DNA of 64,000 nucleotides, from NCBI RefSeq assembly GCF_016859285.1, contig NC_053404.1, positions 20,859,105 through 20,923,104 on the forward strand, read 5' to 3'. Of the stretch, positions 54,346 to 64,000 are shown in pieces; the stretch's first letter is position 1, and each line of letters begins with the position of its first letter. Under the pieces are notes generated by a model, which was given only the letters and a program-made list of their open reading frames with translations, did no database searches and was not told the DNA's origin. The position numbers and the translations under genes were made by a program. The stretch is from Xiphias gladius (taxonomy: Eukaryota > Chordata > Actinopteri > Istiophoriformes > Xiphiidae).

Positions 54346-57300
54346 ATATCACAGTACTGCAGAACTGTTAGCCTGAGTTGAGAAATAACTTAATAAGAAC
54401 TGTGAGACATCTAAAGTCTAAAAGAATTCATTAAAAATATACAGTAACAGTGCATTAGCTTTCAAAGAAAGGCTGATTTTTTTATTTCTGTTTTGCGGGT
54501 TTTCCTTGACTTCTTTTTCATGTCAAAAATCAACAAAATAATTAATTTGCCCAAACTTTTGCATACAAACCAACATTTTTAGATGAGAAGATCAAGATTT
54601 GCACCATTTTTAAAGTGATTAAGAATGTGTACGTTTTTGACAAAAAAAAAATCTCAGCAAAAGGTCCATTACATAGCTGTTTATATAACCTTCCTGAGCA
54701 GATGGAGTTTGCCTAGTTGTCATGCAGTTGTAGTACTATAGCACGCTAAGGGCTTCTCGTCCATGCTGGTATTAAAGTTGAGATTCAAAGTTCATTCTTA
54801 CCCTTGGAAACAGCAGCTGAGTTTTGTCAACTGCTGTCGACAACGAACTTTCAGTCTCAATGTTCGGTTTTGATAACTTGTCAATATTAATCATATCTAT
54901 AAATTGGGGGTACCCCACTTTGACAGACAACTTTCTTTGTTCAGAAATCAATATGTGGAACCCTGAAGTGCTCGAACTGAATCATGACGGTTTAAACAGA
55001 TCGTGAACATCGATCATGTGGATTTCTTGAGGCTCGTACAGTAATTAATTGTAGTAATGGTATATATATTTGCTATCGAATGTGTTTTGTATAATGGTTT
55101 TTTTTTTGGAAAGTTTGGCATGTTTTAAAACCTGGAACTTAAGGTACCCCTGTGGGTCTGGGGTCCCAGGGCAGTTTCCTGCTTTGCCCAGTCAGTTGGT
55201 TATCCAGCCTTGGCTACATCTGTACAAAGACAATTTGGCTGCAGGATTTGTTTTCCCCACTAGATGGTGACAAGGCTGTGATAAACACTGACCTATGGTC
55301 ATACTATTGCTGTCTCTTGGTTACACAGACCGATGGCGTGTGCGGTAGATGGTGTCTGCATGTTGTGAACCTTCACCGACTTTCATCAGTCTGGTTTCGG
55401 TGGAGAGTTTCTGTGTTGCTGAGGATCAAAACACTGCTTCAGAAGTCCTTCCGGCCTGTGGAGAACAAAAGCTCTCAGAAAAACAACAAATACTTTTGAG
55501 TTTTGGCTTGAAAGTTGGCAAAAATTCAGCGATACAGAAATATATTGCCTGACCCTCAGAAAACTGCTCCATGAAACCCTAAACAAAACACACATGCAAG
55601 TGCAAACAGATAGGCCTATACTTCTTAGATGTTAAAAAAAAATAAAAAATAAAAAAATTTTAAAAGTTAAAACTGTCAAATTTGTTGCAAGGTTTCACAA
55701 GTCTTCCGCAAGATGAGCATTGCTCACAGCAATGTGAGCAAAAGAGGTTAAAATCAACAAAAGTCATGCCCTATATTAAGCTACTGAACGTAGTTGCAGT
55801 CAAATTAAATCCAGTCTTCTGAATTTTTCTTTAATGCTCATTTTTGTGTCACTTTTGTTTTGAGTTGGTCTTTGCATAAGCTTTTTGTTTCGTCCCTCTC
55901 GACTCGCACGTGTTAGTATTTCCTTTTATTTTATTACAGTATGTAGGTCTATGTGTTTCTGTAAGTCTGTGAAAGTCTTTATGTACATATCATCTATTTT
56001 ACAATAGTTGTATGTTTTTAATGTGAAAACAAGTAAATAAAAATTAAATAGACAGAATAAAAATATCTTATAATTTCATATAATCATAAAAAAGGGAGGT
56101 CATGCACATCAGCAAGGCCAGAAACCAGCATGTTTTCCACTTTTATACAAAACAAAGAAAGAAAACATTATACCTCTTTCTCTGATTCTCTGGAGCTGCT
56201 TACATCAACCGCATCAGTACTGAAGATCCAGCTACTGATGGGGTTGAAGCGTTTTCATTCTGATTCGTATCATACGTCACTTGTTGTCTTATCATTACTG
56301 TGAGAAAGAAAGACAGAAAGAGTCGCACGTGTGAACATTACAGTTACTTCAGCTCAAACCAATTATGTTATCTATAATGACATCTTGGACATTATTTTTT
56401 TAGTTCAGTAAGAGTTTATTCCCCTGGAAAAAAAACATGAAAGAATTCAGTCCGAAATGTGGTAAAAAGGAAAAATCGGCGTAGCTCTGGTTTCTATGTC
56501 GTATTTTTTGTTTATGATGAGAAAAGTAAGAGGTTATAAATCCACCACGTTCTTGTACAAACCCTCATCAATTCGCATTGAACACAAATTCGTTTTATTC
56601 GTTTCAGTCACATCACACAGTAATCAGTGGTTGAAGTTTGCTCATTTGTCACATGTGAGCTTGTATGTCTTCACATCCCTTTCCATGACAACTAAGCAAA
56701 CTCCTTCTGCCGATAAAGACCGGGTCATATGGTTGGGGGCCCTGAAAAGGCTCGTAGTAAGTCGGCCTCGAGTCGGGATTGTTTTGTCAAACTAATTTTA
56801 TATAAACTGTGTTCTACAACCAGCATCTTGTCCTTCACTGTACTGTATAAACAAAGGCAAATAAAGTCCAGTGTTATATCGTTATAGAGAGATACGAATA
56901 CGGTTTTACATTCTGTGAACCTGTCGCAGACACGTTTGTAACATGTGGTTGTTATGGTCATGTTGTTAGCAAGAACCTGACCGTTATGTCATCTCATCCT
57001 GTGCAACAGAGGTATGATGAGCATGACAGTGCATCTGTTCTGCCCTGGTGAATAATAAAGTCTTTTTTACTGGAAATATTATAACACACTGATTGCTGAT
57101 ATTACCATTAACGTCTGTGGAAACGGAGGTATGATTAGTGTGGCACATGACCCAGTCATCGTTCTGAAACTCTTATTTGGCGTAATCACTTCCCCTTTTT
57201 TGCAATTTTGTACGACTTAAGAGGAGATACTGAAGAGAGGGCAGGAAGTAATTGAGGGGTTTCAAGGAAGCCTTTTCCTTCCTGGCATGTGGAAACAATG

Positions 57301-58192
57301 AAGTCACAAAATTTCCAACATAAAATTACGTATCCCTTATTTTCAGACTGAAAACACGTCTCACTGTATCTCAAAATGACACTATTTTTTCACCTTTGAC
57401 ACCAGATACAGAGAGATGCAGATATACTTGTATATTGTAGCTCTGTCACTGTTTCTGCATCCAGCAGAAACTCGAAACCTGTAAACCACTCTCCTCAAAC
57501 TAAACTCTCAACTTCTCAATAGATGAAACTTCTTTTTCAGCCACTTTCTATATCACCATTTCAGTCACTACTCAGTGTTCACGACCACACTGGTGGTGAA
57601 GGTTTAAATGTAGATTCACTGGTAAGTTGAGAGATTTGCCTTCACCGCAGCCGTCTGGTACAAAAGCCATGACATGTGGACACCCACCAATTGGGCAGCA
57701 ACCGGCTCCCAATCCAAAGGGGGGCAACCTACCAACAGAGCACCACAGTCAGGTTACGCTAGAAAAGAAGTGGTTCATACAATGTGTTGTCCAACCACGC
57801 AGTTTGTTTGACACTTGACATCAATACATAATTAACAGTGACTTCATGACTTTCACTGGATTATCAGATGGACAAAATATCACATGCTGATAGTATTCAG
57901 TCATTCAAGTCAATATTTTATTTTGTTTCCATGTATTAAATCTATCTATCTATCTATCTAAATGTGTGAAAATTTTATTTGTTCCTCATGCTCCTGTGTA
58001 TTGATAAAAATTTGGTCATTCACTATCACACAGCAGTCACCTGTCAAACACCAATCGCTGTGGACATCATCAAACATAATGCCATCCTGAGAAACAGTCA
58101 ACCCTGCCCGTTCTCTTAGCTTAGGAGTTCCCCCAGTTTTTTCTCGTAAAAGTTGCTCTCAGCAGCTTTGTGAACAACTCTCAACAGGAAAC

Positions 58193-58573
58193 TTGTACTT
58201 AAGAGACTTTTCGTGCCATTTAAGACGACTCCTAGCAGTACGTAACGATCCTTTGCGAATACAACCCCTGGTCCGCTGTCCACAATGGGAAAGAATCTGC
58301 ATTGTTTCTCCTGAATCTGAGATTAGTCAGTCACCTACAAGTTTTCCTAGGGAGGCTACACAATCTGATACGTTCATTTCCACGACCTCTGCAAAATGCC
58401 TCCCGCACCCAAGTTTCTGCTTCCCTGACAACAGAAGCTGCGGTCCTTCTGACCTGACTGATCTGACTGCTGATTCTGGTTCCCCTGAAATGGCAGGTTT
58501 GAACATGGCCCGCTCAGATCCTAATGGTTCCTCTCCAAGAATGCAGGGAAGAGCTTTTCAAGGTAAGACCTGA
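58193..58573 (+). other. Unrecognised 126-codon open frame in unit 2
   Basis: An open frame without a domain I recognise. It ends at a good-looking splice donor (CAAG|GTAAGA near 58559-58566). Its upstream start is not an obvious ATG. In unit 1 the same frame is broken by TGA at 45549-45551 where unit 2 has CGA. It is probably non-coding and is listed because it is the one duplicated frame that differs in integrity between copies. Confidence 0.2.
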
Positions 58574-59791
58574 AGATTTCACAAGTCAGGGGACTCCGCA
58601 AGGGTTTGTCCAGCAACCCCCACCTGATCCAGTGTGTTTTAGTGTCTACCAAAATGCTGCTGTGATGAAATGAGATGACTGCATGTTGGGAATCCACAAC
58701 ATCCACCGCTGTATTTTGACGTGAAGGACCTATCACCATTTCTCAATGTATTTGCGAGCATGTGGGGACAGTACTGAACGCATTCCCCAGTCATTTGCAC
58801 AGATCACTCAGACAGTCTTCTTGACTTCAACTCTGCAGCCGTGGTAAACCACAAGCTGTGGAAAGATGCCTGATGTGTGAATATATGTGATTGTAAAGGA
58901 AATAATGTCTGAGTTTTTGTGTACACACTGTTCGGTGTATGCAACGTGCTTGTAATTGCTTCCGCTTTCATTCTTGCAAAGTAATGAGATCAATAAACAA
59001 TGTTTCATGTCAAGTCAGTGCTGTCATCAGACTCTGCCAGAAAAGTAATAGCAATGCAAATGCCGATGCAGTGTTACACACTGAGATAAAGTGCATAATG
59101 CTAAAAACACTAACACCTTCGAGAGTGGCTTCACTGGCAATGTAGCACATTATAACAGATAAAATATAAATAGACAACTGGTTAAGTTTAGATTTAAAAT
59201 GAAGAAGCTGTTGAAACGAGGAAAGACGAGCTTGAAAAGTTTACATATACAGTGGTATAAATACAGCAGAATAAACACCTTTCAGACTACTGATCTCACC
59301 CTTCTGCTTGTGATGTTTCTTTCCAAACTCGTGTTTCACTCAGAAAATGGCATCCAGGCAGAACTAAACAAATCTAAACAAACCAAAAAAAAACAAAACA
59401 GGTGTTTATTGTCTCTACGTTAAGAAACTGCAGTGAAATGTGGATTTTAAGAAAAGAACTGAATTCTTCGTGTGTCCAAAACATAATATAAAAAAATATA
59501 TGAATGTATGACTTTTAAGACATGCACCTCATTAATAGATGAACAGAATTCAACATATGGTTAAAAAAACCAGTCTTAACTAATATTGACGTAAGCATAC
59601 ATTATTTCAAAGGGACACTATTTGAAAAACGCACCTCCTGTTATCAGCTCTCTGCGTACACAATACTAAGATTTCTTGGATAAATTTGTTTAAAACAGGG
59701 ATTGAGAAAATGAAATTGTGGCTCTATTTTTCTTCCAAGAGGTTTTGAGTGGGAAACTCTGAGTAAGAAAGTGTCCATTCTGCATGGGAAG

Positions 59792-59831
59792 CCCTGTGTA
59801 AAAACACAGGGACAGTGTGTTTTTACACTGT
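59792..59831. repeat. Two abutting perfect hairpins, unit 2
   Basis: Identical copy of the hairpin pair at 47086-47125. Confidence 0.85.
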
Positions 59832-62324
59832 GTGTTGTAACTGAGAATGGTCAGCAGGCCAAAAGAAAAACAGGAAGGAAGTTTGCTTTATTTTAACCTT
59901 CTTACCACCAACAGCAACCCAGATGACAGTTACTATTCTCACTCACTTGTGTTGACTCATCATTTCTACAAACTGTTTCTCTGTCTGTCAAATTTAAGTT
60001 AAATCAAAAACACTGCATAGATTTTGGGAAAACTGCAAACCAATGTTCTTAACTGAAAATGTTAAAAGCACAGACGACAGTAGTTGTGTATTTAAGTGTA
60101 TCAGTTCTCACAGGTTAATTACTTGAGACAAACCAAATTTTTCATCTTTTTTTGGAAAGGAAAATCCTCAGACGAACCCACAGACCTGTGTAGGAGACAG
60201 GATGTTACATCAACGTCATATTTCAACGAGGCTAAAACAGCAGCATGGCTTCTAGCAAAACTTAAAAAGTCTAAAGGCCTTGCTTTTAAACGCCCTGATT
60301 TTGTTATCTAGCAAAAACGGTGTGCTCAAAGATGCTTTTTCTTTTACGATTCGATCTTACAAGAATACAAAAAAACTGAAAGTCTGCTGAGTGCGGAAGC
60401 TTCTGCTTTTACCCTGATGCAATTCTTAGACATGTCCTGTTTCCTTTCTTTAATCTTTTCCCTTTGGTTAGATGAGCAGCATTTCCCTGTTCAGCCTCGC
60501 ATCAGTGCTTTGTGGATGTCACAGTCTTGGGTGCACACACATTTCAGTGTACGTGGGTGTTGGTTTTGTTTTTAAGAGGTGTGCAAGCAGATGAAGTTCT
60601 GGGTGATTCCATTCATTGCTCTGCTTTACAGCTTTACAGCTATCATTTTAAAAGCTGCAAGTTTAGACAAAGTCATGTATTGCTTTAATTCAATTTATAA
60701 TTAAGACAAGCACATAAACAATATAAACCTAAAAACTAAACTGATAGTCATTGCCTGCTCCTACTGCAAACTTCTGACTGAACATTTATAATGTACATAT
60801 TTCTGTTTGACTTTTTTTTTTTCTCCATCTTGCTACCACTGACCCCTACCAACCAATGCATCTGTCAGAGAAACATATCTGATCAGTGCAGAATCACAGA
60901 GTGCTAGTAGTAAGAACTTTTAAGAAGAAAGCCTCACATGACTGTCGTCTCTCCCTATTGCACAATCAAGGAACATTAAGTAATACAACAGTTCTGCTTG
61001 TTGTCCCACTAATTCTCTGTATCATTTGGTGGAGGCACAGCACCGCGTCGCCACTTGAGTACATCGGCCACGTCAGTATTTTAGACTGCAGCACACGGCA
61101 AATACGTCACAAAGACAAAAGTACAGTAAAAGTTACTCCCTGATCCTGGGAGTGAAAGTGATAACGCTGTCGAGTTGATGTGCGTCAACGCTGGAAAACA
61201 AGGGCCTGGTTACACTTGAACATAACTGGATTTTACGGCGCACTGCCCGCACGTGTATATAACCCTTGCCCTTTCTCACCTGTGCACAACTGGCCAGTCA
61301 CTGTCTGTTGTGTGACGTGGATGTGAATGTCGGACTGCCGGTTTCCGAAAGTCACATAAATTGTCTGAGGCAGTGCCCCCAATTCCAATGTCGGAGTGGT
61401 AGGGTGAGAGATGGTTGTTGAAGTTATTTTACCGTCCAACGAGCACAACAAGGGAAATATACGGGTGCCATTGAGGAACTGGTGTATCCTGACAAGTTGA
61501 CCCCATGACGCGCTTTAGGACGGCACCAATGTGAGTTAGATGCTAATTCTGTCGGATCCCAATTTGAATTCAGATTTCTCTGATTCTCAGTCTAATTTGG
61601 ACGCTGACACGTCTGTGTGTCACTGGGCTGGAGCACATTATGATTGCAAGCTTTAGCATGTCCTGCCCAGAATGACTACCAAATTCTTTATGACATAAAT
61701 GCCACCAAAGTGATGTCATTAAAATGAGAATAGTTTCAACTTGAAGAAAAATCTTATTTATCATTTAATTCTTACTGACAAAAAAAAAAAAATAAAAAAA
61801 AATTTAATTGCTTTTAAATTTTCATTGCCTTGAAATGAAGCAGATTTACATTAGGCTGTGACCAGTTTGGTTTGGTGACTGATTCAAAACTTTTTTCTTT
61901 ATTAAATCTGTAAAGATTGTACTGACAAAATAATCTGCAACATGACCATGTAATCAGAGCGGTGTGGGATTATTAAAACACAACTGTCAGATTCCTGCAA
62001 AAAACCTTAGCTTCATTTTCCATACGATAAAGTAATTAGGAAAGTGCTTCCTGTTGGTCAGTTGTTGGTCACGGTCGTGAAAATCCCACGTAAATCTGCA
62101 GGTCATTCATTCTTGAAAACAGAGAATGGAAAAAGAAAAAAAAATTATGAAGATGACTAACTGGAGGAACCACTTCTGCTTTTTCAGGCCTTAAGAAGCC
62201 GATGTCTTCAGATGTCTGACAGTTCACCAAGCTCTCTGGAGAGGACGGGAGAAGAGAAGACCAAAAGAAATTACTTTATTCAGTATTTATCAATCTAATC
62301 TCTTATTTATCATCCTTTTTGAAA

Positions 62325-63326
62325 ATGGTCAACTGTGGAAGCCTGTTGAAGTGTGCGCTACTCGCCATTGTCCTGGCGGCTGTGGTTGAGTCTGGACTGA
62401 CAGGTAAGATTATGCTTTTGATAAACAATGTAGAAAACCTTACAGGTGGCTTTTCCTCCTGTGAGCCTTTTAAAATGACATTTAAAAAAATGTTTTTTTC
62501 ATCCATCTTTAGCTGAGAAGCTGGCATCCTGCTGTAAGACGGTAAACAAACTGGAGATAACGGAACCAATCTTAGGATACTTGGTCCAGCAAGCTAACCC
62601 ACCATGCGTTCCAGCTGTCATGTAAGTAAGAAGAGCATTGCTGTGTGTACATGTTGAAAAATAAAACTTCATAATTAGACACCTCTAAAACAGAGAGTAG
62701 TCTAGAAAAGTGATTGTTAAAGATTGAAAAAAATTCTCACGATTTTTGTATTGTATTGTATTTGCCATAAAATGGGGTCTCTACAGCATGTTATGTACCG
62801 TTAAAGTCAAAACACTCAGCACCTAATGCTAGTCTCAAGTTAGTCTACATCTGAGGGTGCAAACATGGATTAAGTAAAGTATGGCAGAGAAAGAGCCATT
62901 TCAGCCTCGACCACTAATTTCAGTGGTACTGCTTCAATTTTTCCTTTTCCAAATAGTAGCTGCTTTTGAATTAAGCGGATTATACAAAACTATTACTTAA
63001 TCTATTGGTCTGTTAAAACTATACCAAGCCAAGCCAGATTGTATTATAAGAGAGAGTCTGGAAGGTACTAATGTTGTATTTGTTTGACATTCTTGCAGCT
63101 TTCAGACAAAGTCGGGTCTATACTGCAGTTACAGGAGGGCTCCCTGGGTTCGGGACAAGATTGTTGCATTCATGTGAGTTGCATATTACTGTTGATTCAC
63201 TCACATGCTCATTTGGCCTTTTCTACACTCATTCATTCAATCCGTTTTTCAGTTCCAACCTAATAGTCTCATATGTTTCTCTGTTATCCTTCTCACAGGA
63301 AAGCAAAAGCTCAAACTACTCCTTAG
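62325..63326 (+). CDS. CC chemokine, four-cysteine type (chemokine 3B, unit 2), complete
   Basis: Tandem duplicate of chemokine 3A with the same structure: exons 62325-62403, 62513-62621, 63099-63173, 63299-63326, all GT-AG, 96 aa. Signal peptide, CC pair (33-34), Cys58, Cys72 and Trp79 are unchanged. The single protein difference is Val85 for Ala85 (GTT for GCT at 63163-63165) in the C-terminal helix, a conservative change unlikely to break the fold. The upstream kB-type motif of 3A is altered here, so expression may differ. AATAAA lies at 63914-63919. Confidence 0.92.
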
Positions 63327-63913
63327 TCCACGGTCTCCCTCCTCTCCATCATCACATCCACCGCCTCCCCTCCTTCATCCTCTGCTCCTATTTCCTCCTC
63401 CTCCTCTCTTCCCCCCTCCTCCTCCACATCTGACAAGCCCGTCGGTGAAACCTTTTCAGCTGGGGACAACGAATAGGCCTGCATCATCTCCACCTCCAGC
63501 CGATGAAAACAGGGACCGAATTTTGGCAAAAGGTCAAAGATTATGGCCTTAACACAGATACAAACTAAATGTTTGAACCAGCACTTGAAAAAGTTCATTC
63601 TGTTAAATTATTAGTTTATATTCAAAATTTAGTTTCTTTCAATATCTTTTGAGTGAAATATTTATTAGTTTAATTTAATTGACCAGAGATGTTCGAAGTA
63701 TTAATTTATTTATTACAAAGTTTATTTACCAATGTTTAGTGTACAGAACATTATGAACAGTGTCATGTTTTTATTATTACCTGCATCTCGGCTGTTAACG
63801 TCCACTCATTCATTTATGAAATTGTCCTGAGAATATTATTTATTTATTTGAAAGCTTGTGATAACTTTTCATCTAAAAGGAGAAGTTATGCAACCGTGAA
63901 AACACTGCTCAGA

Positions 63914-63919
63914 AATAAA
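63914..63919 (+). terminator. Poly(A) signal of chemokine 3B
   Basis: An AATAAA in the same position as for chemokine 3A. Confidence 0.6.
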
Positions 63920-64000
63920 GATTACACCTATGATCTTGCATCCAGCATTTATCTGTTTGACTGTGTATCTGCATCTTCTCTGACTTCCTTCTAACGTGTT

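Larger units (their letters stand above)
41635..54424 (+). repeat. Tandem duplication unit 1 (about 12.79 kb)
   Basis: Sequence from 41635 recurs from 54425 in the same orientation. The offset drifts from 12,790 to 12,699-12,703 through small indels plus one of 77 bases (44551-44627, absent from unit 2). Matching is traceable to the window end, where 51297 pairs with 64000. The remainder (51298-54424) has no second copy inside the window, as expected for a head-to-tail tandem whose second unit is cut off. By eye the copies agree at roughly 99 percent outside indels. The unit carries one chemokine gene (49626-50627) and otherwise no recognised gene. Confidence 0.93.
55035..62077. other. Non-coding body of duplication unit 2
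   Basis: Copy of 42250-49378 without a recognisable exon. Simple repeats and hairpins are as in unit 1. Confidence 0.45.
54425..64000 (+). repeat. Tandem duplication unit 2, truncated by the window end
   Basis: A direct copy of 41635-51297, near-identical. It carries the second chemokine (62325-63326). Differences from unit 1 include the missing 77 bases, A-run length changes near 61781-61803, a 4-base TTTA gain near 63841 and scattered substitutions. Whether a third unit follows cannot be seen. Confidence 0.93.

Noticed and set aside
1-64000. CRISPR arrays, rRNA, intact tRNA genes, bacterial operons
   Set aside because: None seen. The regularly repeated sequences are microsatellites or eukaryotic transposable-element relics. 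The only tRNA-like signal is the SINE head at 53575-53770.

Overview
The window looks like a teleost fish nuclear genome. It has intron-containing genes with GT-AG splice sites, CA/GT microsatellites, many interspersed repeats of kinds common in ray-finned fish (Tc1-like relics, short non-autonomous DNA elements, a tRNA-derived SINE) and vertebrate immune genes with fish-like divergence. The species cannot be named from the sequence. No bacterial-type features, rRNA, tRNA gene or CRISPR array is visible.

Layout. 1-5.7 kb: intergenic DNA holding a decayed Tc1-like transposon (2836-4182). 5.7-16.9 kb, plus strand: a complete six-coding-exon TNF-superfamily ligand, recognisable as TRAIL (tnfsf10; 283 aa), followed by candidate poly(A) signals. 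17-24.7 kb, minus strand, convergent with tnfsf10: msl2, the RING/CXC ubiquitin ligase of the MSL complex (three coding exons, 609 aa), with a GC-rich 5' region carrying a TCTCGCGAGA promoter motif. 25.3 kb onward: a CC chemokine cluster, all on the plus strand. It holds (i) a relic last exon plus 3' UTR at 25.3-25.6 kb; (ii) an intact six-cysteine CC chemokine at 32.4-36.0 kb; (iii) a close paralogue at 37.6-39.6 kb with a one-base frameshift in an A run; (iv) a different, four-cysteine CC chemokine at 49.6-50.6 kb; and (v) a near-identical copy of it at 62.3-63.3 kb.

The last two lie in a recent direct tandem duplication. Sequence from 41,635 to the 3' flank of the chemokine recurs about 12.7-12.8 kb downstream, from 54,425 to the window end. 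By eye the copies are nearly identical, with a 77-bp indel, small homopolymer indels and scattered substitutions. The two encoded chemokines differ by one residue (Ala85 versus Val85). An NF-kB-type motif 240 bp upstream of the first copy is disrupted in the second. The left breakpoint lies in the loop of an inverted-repeat element.

Functionally the window joins an apoptosis-inducing cytokine ligand, a chromatin/ubiquitin regulator and an actively duplicating chemokine array. Nothing suggests that they act in one pathway. The interest lies mostly in birth-and-death evolution of the chemokines: a relic, a frameshifted paralogue and a new duplicate, caught side by side.
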